DNA of 15,851 bases. It comes from Thermoleophilia bacterium. Lineage in GTDB: Bacteria; Actinomycetota; Thermoleophilia; Miltoncostaeales; Miltoncostaeaceae. How positions within the stretch are numbered: the first letter of the stretch is position 1; every line of letters begins with the position of its first letter. Under the pieces are notes generated by a model. The model was given only the letters and a program-made list of their open reading frames with translations. It did no database searches and had not been told where the DNA came from. The stretch is taken from contig JAEMRL010000016.1 of assembly GCA_016463385.1 (NCBI GenBank), positions 1-15,851 on the forward strand, given 5' to 3'. The position numbers and the translations under genes were made by a program. Below, in pieces: positions 1 to 7,823 of this stretch.

Positions 1-7
1 CGGCGCC

Positions 8-1309
8 TCAGATGGACGCGGAGTCGTCGCGCAGCTGGGGCCCCGCCGCCGTGGCGAAGTCGACGGCGGCGTCGTAGGCGCGCTGGAGCTCTCTGGGGGT
101 GATCCGGGATCCGAGCGCCGCGACGGCGTCCGCGACCCGGCCCTGCTCGAAGGCGAGGACCGCGTCGAGCACCGCCCCCTTGTCGCCGGCGCGTCGCAGG
201 AGTGCATCGGCGACGCTCTGATCGAGCGGCAGCTGCTCCAGCAGCACGTCGAGGGGGGCCTGCATGATCGCGTCGAGCACGGAGAACATGCCCGTCATGA
301 AGAGGGCCGGCCCCTCGCCTGATCGTCCGGGCGCCAGCAGCTCGCACATCCGCGCCCGCGTGAGACCGAGCACCAGCAATTCGCTCGGGGCCTCCTCGCG
401 GGAGGCGAGCACGATGAGCGTGACCCAGCGCCGCACGGCCTCGATCCCGAGGACCGTGAGCGCGCTGTGGACCGAGTCGAGGGTGCGCCGGAGGCCGCAG
501 AGCGCCGAGTTGACGTAGCGCAGCAGCTTGTAGCTCAGCGCGAGGTCGCGCCCGATGATCTCGACGAGCTCCTCGAACTCCACGGCCGGGTCGAGGACCT
601 CCGACACCAGCCTCAGCCGCCCGATGCTCGCCGGGGCGAGCGAGCGCTCGCTCATCATCTGCGGCTTGCAGAGCACATAGCCCTGGAAGAGATCGAACCC
701 CATGTCGCGGCACGCCGCGAGTTGCTCGTGGGTCTCGACCTTCTCCGCCAGCAGGCGCGTGCCGGGGAACCGCCGGATCAGCGCCGCGATCCGCTCCAGC
801 TCGGCGGGCGACCGGCCGAGCACCTCGACCTTCACGATGTCGGCGAGCTCGATCAGCGGCTCGTGGGCGGCCGTGTGGACGAAGTCGTCGAGCGCCAGGC
901 TGTAGCCCTCGCGCCGCAGCCGGCCGGCTGCGGCGAGGACCTCCTCGTCGGCCTCGACGTCCTCCAGGATCTCGAGCACCACCTGGTGCGCGGGCAGCGG
1001 CATCGCGTAGTCCTCGACCAGGAAGCGGCGGGAGATGTTGATCCACGCGGGCCGGTCGCCCACCAGTCGCGAGAGGCCGATCTCGGTGAAGGCCGTGAGG
1101 ATGACGCCCGAGGTCGCCGCCTCGGCATCGACGACGAGGGCGCGGTTGTCGGCGCCGCTCCGGAACAGGAGCTCGTACCCCTGCACCGTGAGCTCCGCGT
1201 CGAAGATCGGCTGGCGGGCCACGCACACGGCGGCAGGGGCCGTGGGCCGGGGTCCGGGGACCCCGTCCAGGCCGCCGGCGGCCGGCGAGAGGCCGAGGCC
1301 GATCGTCAC
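8..1309 (-). CDS. EAL-HDOD (YuxH-like) c-di-GMP-related signalling protein
   Basis: A cytoplasmic signalling protein of about 433 residues with an N-terminal EAL domain (about 28-225) and a C-terminal HDOD domain (about 225-425). The EAL part opens with VARQPIFD and YELLFR (45-50), the YuxH-type form of the EAL motif. Many EAL positions are kept: N91 in INIS, E113/E116 in LEILED, DDF at 141-143, K160, E192 in AEKVET and Q209 in FQGY. The loop after DDF is not the usual FGTGYSSL. YuxH-type proteins are often thought to bind cyclic di-GMP rather than hydrolyse it, so activity is uncertain. HDOD domains resemble HD phosphohydrolases but usually lack the metal residues, and none are evident here. 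The start is a choice: the frame stays open to 1486, but that extension is Arg/Gly-rich and unlike the family. GTG at 1309 is preferred although its ribosome binding site is weak; GTG at 1228 is the alternative. It is divergent from the nuclease gene at 1562. Confidence 0.85.
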   Translation of the reverse strand: MTIGLGLSPAAGGLDGVPGPRPTAPAAVCVARQPIFDAELTVQGYELLFRSGADNRALVVDAEAATSGVILTAFTEIGLSRLVGDRPAWINISRRFLVEDYAMPLPAHQVVLEILEDVEADEEVLAAAGRLRREGYSLALDDFVHTAAHEPLIELADIVKVEVLGRSPAELERIAALIRRFPGTRLLAEKVETHEQLAACRDMGFDLFQGYVLCKPQMMSERSLAPASIGRLRLVSEVLDPAVEFEELVEIIGRDLALSYKLLRYVNSALCGLRRTLDSVHSALTVLGIEAVRRWVTLIVLASREEAPSELLVLGLTRARMCELLAPGRSGEGPALFMTGMFSVLDAIMQAPLDVLLEQLPLDQSVADALLRRAGDKGAVLDAVLAFEQGRVADAVAALGSRITPRELQRAYDAAVDFATAAGPQLRDDSASI

Positions 1310-1509
1310 AGTCCAGCGGCCGCCCGGCCGCGCGCGGCGCCGAGCGGCAGCCGCCGGCGTGCGCGGGGACGGGGTCGTTCGGGCGTATCCACGAGAGCAT
1401 CGTCGGCCGGTGCGACCGCGGAGATGAGAGCCCCGCCGGAACCGGACCTCACGATCCAGGAGCGCCACCCTGCGACCGCCCCGCAACCCGGATCAGGCCC
1501 CCCGGCAGG

Positions 1510-1515
1510 TAGGCT
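1510..1515 (+). promoter_or_regulatory. Candidate -10 element (TAGGCT) ahead of the MBL nuclease gene
   Basis: TAGGCT fits TANNNT and lies 46 bases before the ATG at 1562, which also has GGAGG at 1553-1557. No convincing -35 hexamer is visible at 16-18 bases upstream. The rest of the divergent gap 1310-1509 is GC-rich, and I see nothing else clear in it. Confidence 0.35.
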
Positions 1516-1561
1516 CGCCGCGGCATCGACCCGAGCGGTCGTCCCGGCTGCTGGAGGCCCC

Positions 1562-2950
1562 ATGAGTGAGACCGTCCGCTCCTTCGGGGGCGCGATGACC
1601 GTGACCGGCTCCTGCCACCTCCTGGAGGCGGGCGGGAAGCGGTTGCTGATCGACTGCGGCGCCTTCCAGGGCTCGCGGGCCCTCTTCGACCTCAACCGGC
1701 AGAAGCCCGGCTTCGACGCCGCCGGCCTCGACGGCGTGCTGCTGACGCACGCCCACCTCGACCACTCCGGGCGCCTGCCGGTGCTGCTGCGCCGCGGCTA
1801 CGAGGGGCCGATCCACGCCCTCCCCGCCACGGCGGCGCTCTGCGAGCACCTCCTGCTCGACGCCGCCAAGATCCAGCGCGAGGACGCCGAGCGCGACCGC
1901 CGCCACGGCCACCGCGCCGACGAGCCCATCTACGTCGAGGACGACGTGCGCCGGACGCTCGAGCGGATGGCCCCGATCGCCTACGGCACGCCGTTCGACG
2001 TGGCCGGCTTCCGCGTGACGGCGCAGGCGGCCGGGCACATCCCCGGCTCGGCGAGCTTCCTGGTGGAGCACGGTGGACGGCGCCTGGTGTTCAGCGGCGA
2101 CGTCGGCAACGCGGGCAAGGAGATCATGCCCGACCCGACGCCCTGCCCCGAGGCCGACCTCGTCTTCATGGAGGCGACCTACGGAGACCGCGACCACCGG
2201 CCCTACGCCGGGACGATCGAGGAGTTCGCCCAGGTGCTGCGCGACGCCCAGGAGCGCGGCGGCAAGATCCTCGTGCCCTCGTTCGCGCTCGAGCGCACCC
2301 AGGAGGTGCTCTACACCGTCGCCCACCTCGAGCGCGACCACGACATCGCGCCGATGGCCGTGTACGTCGACTCGCCGCTCGCGACCAAGGTGGAGGACGT
2401 CTACGACCGCTTCCCCGAGGAGCTGTCGGAGGAGCTGCGGCTGCTGCGCGCGACCGGCCGCGACCCCTTCCATCCCAAGCATCTGAGGTTCACGCGCTCG
2501 GTCGACGAGTCGAAGGCGATCAACGCCTCGCGCGAGCCGGCGATCGTGATCGCGGGCTCCGGGATGCTCTCGGGAGGACGCATCCTCCACCACCTGATGG
2601 CCCACGGCCACGAGCCGAGCACCACGGTGATGATCGTCGGCTACCAGCCGAGCGGCGGCCTCGGCCGGAGGCTGATCGACGGGGACCGCACGGTGCGGAT
2701 CATGGGCCGCGAGGTGACGATGCGCGCGCGGGTGGTCACCATCGGCGGCCTGTCGGCGCACGCCGACCGCACCGAGCTCCTCGACTGGGTCCGTCCGTCG
2801 GCTCCGGCGGAGATCCGCCTGATCCACGGAGAGCCCACCGCGATGGGCCATCTGCGCGACACACTGGCCGCCGAGGGGCGCAGCGCATCCCTCCAGCCGA
2901 GCGAGGTGCGCCTGCCGGAGGCCGGCCACCGCGACGAGGGCGGCGAGTGA
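1562..2950 (+). CDS. Beta-CASP metallo-beta-lactamase-fold exoribonuclease-like protein
   Basis: A 462-residue metal-dependent nuclease-like protein of the beta-CASP class (CPSF73/RNase J relatives, YSH1-like), probably a cytoplasmic RNA-processing hydrolase. The metallo-beta-lactamase signature HAHLDH is at 63-68, followed by AGHIPGSA with H159 and SGD with D180 as further metal ligands. The beta-CASP insertion runs from about 205 to 385, with EATYGDRDH (204-212), a VDSPLA motif near 269-274 and IAGSGMLSGGR (330-340). Motif GGLSAHAD with H400 and the HGE with H422 complete the metal site. No membrane segment or added RNA-binding domain is seen. Start ATG 1562 is well supported by GGAGG at 1553-1557. 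The frame is open far upstream, but that part is antisense to the EAL-HDOD gene and is a shadow. guaA follows 95 bases downstream and has its own -10-like element. The exact RNA substrate cannot be told from sequence. Confidence 0.88.
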   Translation: MSETVRSFGGAMTVTGSCHLLEAGGKRLLIDCGAFQGSRALFDLNRQKPGFDAAGLDGVLLTHAHLDHSGRLPVLLRRGYEGPIHALPATAALCEHLLLDAAKIQREDAERDRRHGHRADEPIYVEDDVRRTLERMAPIAYGTPFDVAGFRVTAQAAGHIPGSASFLVEHGGRRLVFSGDVGNAGKEIMPDPTPCPEADLVFMEATYGDRDHRPYAGTIEEFAQVLRDAQERGGKILVPSFALERTQEVLYTVAHLERDHDIAPMAVYVDSPLATKVEDVYDRFPEELSEELRLLRATGRDPFHPKHLRFTRSVDESKAINASREPAIVIAGSGMLSGGRILHHLMAHGHEPSTTVMIVGYQPSGGLGRRLIDGDRTVRIMGREVTMRARVVTIGGLSAHADRTELLDWVRPSAPAEIRLIHGEPTAMGHLRDTLAAEGRSASLQPSEVRLPEAGHRDEGGE

Positions 2951-2985
2951 CGCCGGGCCGGGCCGGGGCGTCCGCCCCGCTCCGG

Positions 2986-2991
2986 TAACCT
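2986..2991 (+). promoter_or_regulatory. Candidate -10 element (TAACCT) for guaA
   Basis: TAACCT lies in the 95-base gap after the nuclease gene and fits TANNNT; no good -35 is visible. A transcript starting about 7 bases after it would begin at or next to CTG 2998, which is in frame with guaA. TAA at 2986-2988 is also the in-frame stop that bounds the guaA reading frame upstream. Confidence 0.35.
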
Positions 2992-3045
2992 GACGGTCTG
3001 GCCGCCCCCGCACATCCCGCGCTCGACCCCGCTCTCGCCGCCGCC

Positions 3046-4572
3046 GTGCCGGGCGGGGTGCTGGTGGTGGACTTCGGGGCCCAGTACAGCCAGCTGATCG
3101 CGCGGCGCATCCGCGAGTGCCGCGTCTTCTCGGCCGTGGTCCCGCACGACGCGCCGCCCGAGGAGATCCTCGCCCTGCACCCCTCGGGGCTCGTTCTGTC
3201 GGGCGGGCCGGCGTCGGTCTACGCGCCCGGCGCCCCGGCGCTCGACCCGCGCCTGCTGGAGCTCGGCATCCCGGTGCTCGGCATCTGCTACGGCCAGCAG
3301 GCGATGACCCTCGCCCTCGGCGGGGAGGTCGCCCGCACCGGCGCCGGCGAGTACGGCAAGACGCCGATCACGGTCCGCTCCCGGGAGGGCATGTTCCACG
3401 CGCTCCCGGCCGAGCAGTGCTGGATGAGCCACCGCGACGCCGTCTCCCGCGCGCCGGAGGGCTTCACGGTCACCGCCGAGACGGCCTCGTCGCCGGTCGC
3501 GGCGATGGAGAACCCGCAGCGGCGGATGTACGGGGTGCAGTTCCATCCCGAGGTGGTCCACACCCCCTTCGGCAACGACCTGCTGAAGTGGTTCCTGTTC
3601 GAGGCCTGCGACTGCTCGCCCACCTGGACCGCGACGCACCTCATCGAGGAGCAGGTCGAGCGCATCCGCGCGCAGGTCGGCGACGCGCGCGCGATCTGCG
3701 GCCTCTCGGGCGGTGTCGACAGCGCCGTGGCCGCGCTGATCGTGCACCGTGCGATCGGGGACCGGCTCACGTGCGTCTTCGTCGACCACGGGCTGATGCG
3801 CCACAACGAGGGCGAGCAGGTCGAGGCCGCCTTCGGCAAGCACTTCGGCGTGCCGCTGGTGCACGTGCGGGCCCAGGAGCACTTCGAGGCGGCGCTGGCG
3901 GGGATCACCGAGCCCGAGGAGAAGCGCAAGACGATCGGCCGCGAGTTCATCCGCATCTTCGAGCGCGAGGCCGACAAGCTGAAGGACGCGCGCTTCCTCG
4001 TGCAGGGCACCCTCTACTCGGACGTGATCGAGTCGGGCTCCCGCGACGCGGCCAAGATCAAGAGCCACCACAACGTCGGCGGGCTCCCCGAGGACATGGT
4101 CGTCGAGCTGATCGAGCCGCTGCGCCAGCTGTTCAAGGACGAGGTGCGCGTGGTGGGGGAGGAGCTCGGGCTCCCCGAGAACATGGTCTGGCGCCAGCCG
4201 TTCCCCGGGCCGGGGCTCGCGATCCGGATCATCGGCGAGGTCACCCGCGAGCGCCTCGACATCCTCCGCCAGGCCGACTTCGTGCTGCAGGAGGAGATCC
4301 GGCGCGCCGGCCTCTACCGCGAGCTCTGGCAGAGCTTCGCGGTGCTCCCGGCCATCAAGAGCGTCGGCGTGCAGGGCGACGAGCGCACCTACGCCTATCC
4401 GATCATCATCCGCGCGGTCACCTCCGACGACGCCATGACGGCCGACTGGGCGCGCATCCCGTACGACATCCTCGAGCGCATCTCCAACCGCATCATCAAC
4501 GAGGTCGACGGCGTCAACCGCGTCGCGCTCGACCTCACCTCGAAGCCCCCCGGCACGATCGAGTGGGAGTAG
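3046..4572 (+). CDS. guaA: GMP synthase (glutamine-hydrolysing)
   Basis: Converts XMP to GMP with ATP and glutamine, the last step of de novo guanine nucleotide synthesis, in the cytoplasm. The class I glutamine amidotransferase domain (about 4-190) has the catalytic Cys81 in GICYGQQ and H167/E169 in VQFHPEV. The ATP pyrophosphatase domain has the P-loop SGGVDS at 221-226 and GTLYSDVIESG further on. The C-terminal dimerisation domain carries QPFPGPGLAIRI and ends in KPPGTIEWE, as expected of the family. At 508 residues the length is normal. GTG 3046 is the only ATG/GTG/TTG start in the open frame ahead of the conserved VLVVDFGAQYSQ, but it has no Shine-Dalgarno sequence. In-frame CTG 2998 directly follows a -10-like TAACCT and would add 16 residues. 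It converges with the HD-GYP gene, with only 19 bases between the stops. Confidence 0.96.
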   Translation: MPGGVLVVDFGAQYSQLIARRIRECRVFSAVVPHDAPPEEILALHPSGLVLSGGPASVYAPGAPALDPRLLELGIPVLGICYGQQAMTLALGGEVARTGAGEYGKTPITVRSREGMFHALPAEQCWMSHRDAVSRAPEGFTVTAETASSPVAAMENPQRRMYGVQFHPEVVHTPFGNDLLKWFLFEACDCSPTWTATHLIEEQVERIRAQVGDARAICGLSGGVDSAVAALIVHRAIGDRLTCVFVDHGLMRHNEGEQVEAAFGKHFGVPLVHVRAQEHFEAALAGITEPEEKRKTIGREFIRIFEREADKLKDARFLVQGTLYSDVIESGSRDAAKIKSHHNVGGLPEDMVVELIEPLRQLFKDEVRVVGEELGLPENMVWRQPFPGPGLAIRIIGEVTRERLDILRQADFVLQEEIRRAGLYRELWQSFAVLPAIKSVGVQGDERTYAYPIIIRAVTSDDAMTADWARIPYDILERISNRIINEVDGVNRVALDLTSKPPGTIEWE

Positions 4573-4591
4573 CGGGCCCCTCCGCGGGCGG

Positions 4592-6205
4592 CTAGAGCAC
4601 CGGCGCGAGATCGCTCGCGCCGACCGCCCGGCTCAGGTCGCGGATGCGCGGGAGCGCCCGGACGAAGGCGTCGTAGACCTCGGGGTCGAAGTGCGTCCCC
4701 CGCTCGGAGGCCATCTCGGCGAGGGCCTCGTCCTCGGGCAGCGCGGCCTTGTAGGGGCGCTTGGTGACCAGGGCGTCGTAGACGTCGGCCACCGCGACGA
4801 TCCGCGCGGCCTCCGGGATGTCGGCGCCCGACCGCCCCTCCGGATAGCCGGTGCCGTCCCACCACTCGTGGTGGCAGAGCGCGATCTGGCGCGCCATCTG
4901 CAGCAACGGCACGTCCGAGCCCTCGAGCACCCGGGCGCCGATCGTCGTGTGGGTGCGCAGCAGCGCCCACTGCTCCTCGGTCAGCGCCCCGCGCGCCAGG
5001 AGGATGCTGTCGGGGATCCCGAGCTTGCCGATGTCGTGCATCGGCGCCGCCATCCGGAGGTCGTCGATCATCGGCTCGTTCCAGCCGAGCACCCGCGCGA
5101 TCGCCGCCGAGTAGAGGCCGATGCGCCGCACGTGGGCGCCCATGTCGCCGTCGCGCGACTCGGCGGCCGAGACGAGCCGCAGGGCGATCTCCTCCTCGCG
5201 CCGCCGGATGTCGGCGGTCCGCCGGCGCACCTCCACCTCGAGGCGGTCCTGCTCGAGCATGTTGCCGCGCGCGCGCTGCAGCACCGCCACCTGCTCGGCG
5301 TGCTCGGCGCCCAGGCGCTTCAGCAGGAGCAGCGGGCGCCCGGCGACGCGCATCGCGGTCGCCTCCATCGGCGAGCCCCCGCTCTCGCGGAAGGGCCCCG
5401 ACGACAGCCGCCCGGAGGCGTCCCCCGTGGCCCACAGCGCCGAGGCCTCGTCGAGGAAGGAGGCGAGGAAGCCGAAGCGGCTCTCCGGGAGCAGGCGGCC
5501 GCCGGTCGCCATCTCCGGGTACTCCTCGCTCGCCCAGGCCGGCGCCCTCCCGATGACCCGGAAGTCGCCGCTGGTGCCGCGTGAGAGCACGAGCGTGTCG
5601 AGCGAGGTCAGCACGTCCAGGGCGAGCCCGCCGTCGTCGGAGCCGGGCGCGGCATCCACGCGGAAGGTGTGCCCCCCTGCGGGGGGCGCGGCGGCGCGTC
5701 CCAGCATCCGCTCGGCGAGGTCCGCGAAGGCCTCGTCGACGCCCTCGCCGGTGCGCGCGCTGACGTGGTGGATGTCCCAGCCCGCCTCCCCCAGGTCGCG
5801 GAGGGTCGCCTCGTCGAGGTCGCGCATCGGCAGGTCGGTCTTGTTGACCAGAAGCAGGAAGGGGACCTCGCCCACGATGGCGCGCACCCGCTCCTGGAGC
5901 GCGACCGCCGTCTCGAGGGTCGCCCGCCGTTCGGCGTCGACCACCAGCGCGTACCCGGAGGCGCCGCGCAGGTACGAGGAGCGGACGCTCGCGAAGTCGT
6001 CGTCCCCGGCGATGTCCCAGAGCAGCAGGCGCACGGGGCGATCCTCGACGGTGACGTCGAGCCGCTCGATCCGCACGCCGACCGTGGTCAGGTAGCGCTC
6101 GGCGAAGCGCCCCTCGACGGCGCGGCGCACGAGGCTCGTCTTGCCCACCGCGAACGAGCCGAGCATGCACACCTTGCGCTGGACCGGCGCCGCGTCCCCG
6201 CTCAC
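4592..6205 (-). CDS. Ras-like GTPase - PAS-like - HD-GYP phosphodiesterase fusion
   Basis: A 537-residue soluble fusion. Residues 10-170 form a small Ras/Rab-type GTPase: P-loop GSFAVGKT (16-23), switch I around TTVGV (40-44), WDIAGD (63-68), NKTD (121-124) and SAR (149-151). The position of the Ras catalytic Gln is Asp68. Residues about 195-295 look like a PAS-type sensor domain (LDVLTSLDTLVLSR, then FRVIGRAPAW), and 300-345 is a charged coiled coil. Residues about 345-525 are HD-GYP, with HD at 390-391, HHE at 445-447 and DGTGYP at 450-455, so a working cyclic di-GMP phosphodiesterase is likely. GTP state or PAS input may gate the hydrolase; that is inference. The GTG start at 6205 overlaps the TGA of the preceding gene as GTGA, and the conserved GTPase starts right there; the open frame up to 6670 is a shadow. 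It is the last gene of the three-gene unit and converges on guaA. Confidence 0.9.
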   Translation of the reverse strand: MSGDAAPVQRKVCMLGSFAVGKTSLVRRAVEGRFAERYLTTVGVRIERLDVTVEDRPVRLLLWDIAGDDDFASVRSSYLRGASGYALVVDAERRATLETAVALQERVRAIVGEVPFLLLVNKTDLPMRDLDEATLRDLGEAGWDIHHVSARTGEGVDEAFADLAERMLGRAAAPPAGGHTFRVDAAPGSDDGGLALDVLTSLDTLVLSRGTSGDFRVIGRAPAWASEEYPEMATGGRLLPESRFGFLASFLDEASALWATGDASGRLSSGPFRESGGSPMEATAMRVAGRPLLLLKRLGAEHAEQVAVLQRARGNMLEQDRLEVEVRRRTADIRRREEEIALRLVSAAESRDGDMGAHVRRIGLYSAAIARVLGWNEPMIDDLRMAAPMHDIGKLGIPDSILLARGALTEEQWALLRTHTTIGARVLEGSDVPLLQMARQIALCHHEWWDGTGYPEGRSGADIPEAARIVAVADVYDALVTKRPYKAALPEDEALAEMASERGTHFDPEVYDAFVRALPRIRDLSRAVGASDLAPVL

Positions 6206-7073
6206 CGGTACTCCGACTCGAGGCAGCCCTCGAGGACGTCGTCGAGCAGGGCGTAGGGCGCCGTCTCGCCCTCGAACTCCTCCAACTGGCCCGCCATGCG
6301 TGCGTGGATCTCCTCGACGCCCTCGCTGAGCGCCGTGCGCAGCTCCATGGGGGCGTGGCCCCGCACCACCGCGGCCAGCGACGCGTGCGGCCCCTGCTCC
6401 ACCCAGACCGCCAGATCGCCGACGGCGAGGCTGCGGGTGGCGTCGTCGGGATCGGCGCCGAAGGCGTCCTCCACGAAGTCGCCGGTGGCGGTCATCATGC
6501 CCGCGATGACGTCGCCGTCCTCGGCGTCGACGCCGGGTGCCGAGAGCTCGCGCAGCAGCAGGCCCGTCTCGCGGTGCACCACCATCACCCGCTCCACCCG
6601 GAAGACGAGCGTGTGGAGCATCACGACCTCCGCGAAGGGCCGGCCCGTGCGCCAGGCCTCCCAGCGCCATGCGATCGCCCGCGGCGAGAGGGCCCGTGTG
6701 AGGACGTGGTTGAGCGTCTGCGTCATCGACTCGAGCGCCGCCCGCACGGCGCGGCGGATCGCGGGGCCGATCACGGGGGAGATCGCCCGTGCCACCGGCG
6801 CCGGGTCGCGGCGGATGGTCTCCTCCAGCAGCTCCGCCACCAGCGGCGCGAGCGCCCGTCGCAGGGCGTCGTCGCGGCTCGCGCGGAGCACGATCGCCTC
6901 GGCGAGGACGCCGGCGACCGCGTCGGAGAACTGGGTCGGGTCCTCGAGCCGCCGCTGGAGCCCGGCGATCTGGCGCTGCTCGGGGGAGAGCAGCAGCGTC
7001 CGCAGCTCCACCATGGGCTCCGCTCCGGTTCCGGTGTCGGCCGGACCGGTCGCGGGGCCCATGGGGCCGTCGG

Positions 7074-7077
<4 letters not shown>
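6202..7077 (-). CDS. Two-part conserved protein of the GTPase module (helical N-half, longin/roadblock-like C-half)
   Basis: A 291-residue protein with no signal peptide or clear membrane segment. The conserved region begins at MVELRTLLLSPEQ (22-34) and runs through a helical part with DPAPVARAISPVIGPAIRRAV (91-111) and RWEAWRTGRPFAEVVMLHT (138-156). From about 155 onward, FRVERVMVVHRETGLLL, DVIAGMMTATGDFVEDAFG (189-207), GDLAVWVEQGP and a later helix form an alternating strand/helix pattern. That pattern recalls small sensor domains of the longin/roadblock type, which often partner small GTPases; this fold is inference. I recall close relatives in proteobacteria that carry a C-terminal OmpA domain; here that domain is absent. 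The GTG start at 7077 overlaps the upstream TGA as GTGA, and the stop overlaps the GTPase start the same way. Start sites closer to the conserved region (ATG codon 6 or 22) are possible. Biochemical function is unknown. Confidence 0.8.
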
Positions 7078-7685
<608 letters not shown>

Positions 7686-7717
7686 ACCTCTCCCTCGTAC
7701 ATGTCCGGATTCGCGCC

Positions 7718-7723
7718 ACGATA
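7718..7723 (-). promoter_or_regulatory. Weak candidate -10 (TATCGT) for the GTPase module operon
   Basis: Read on the minus strand, TATCGT lies about 33 bases before the ATG at 7685 in the 138-base gap between the citrate synthase-like gene and the module. No recognisable -35 accompanies it. The only other structure in the gap is the hairpin at 7765-7807. Confidence 0.25.
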
Positions 7724-7764
7724 CATCCCCTCGAGTGGCCGCGGATCCCCCATGCCGCGGTATT

Positions 7765-7807
7765 GCGCGCACGAACGGCACCGAGGCTCAGTGCCGTTCG
7801 TGCGCGC
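7765..7807 (-). terminator. Perfect 17-bp inverted repeat after the Re-citrate-synthase-like gene
   Basis: Arms GCGCGCACGAACGGCAC (7765-7781) and its exact reverse complement (7791-7807) enclose a 9-base loop. On the minus strand it begins 17 bases after the stop at 7824, where a terminator is expected, and it separates that gene from the GTPase module. Neither strand has a T-run after the stem, so it may be a U-less terminator, an mRNA-stabilising hairpin or a protein site. Confidence 0.6.
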
Positions 7808-7823
7808 GGGAGCGGGGTATCCG

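Noticed and set aside
1310..1486. N-terminal extension of the EAL-HDOD frame
   Set aside because: It is Arg/Gly-rich, begins with TTG without a ribosome binding site, and has no counterpart in the family.
1493..3013. A 506-codon minus-strand frame over the MBL nuclease gene
   Set aside because: It is antisense to a gene with complete metal-binding motifs and has no motif of its own.
4573..4591. Bidirectional terminator between guaA and the HD-GYP gene
   Set aside because: Only 19 bases, with a GCCC/GGGC stem of four pairs and no T-run; too weak to call.
6206..6670. Open frame extending the GTPase-HD-GYP gene upstream by 155 codons
   Set aside because: It overlaps the middle module protein in another frame, is Gly/Ala/Arg-rich with no family likeness, and the GTPase domain begins immediately after the GTGA junction.
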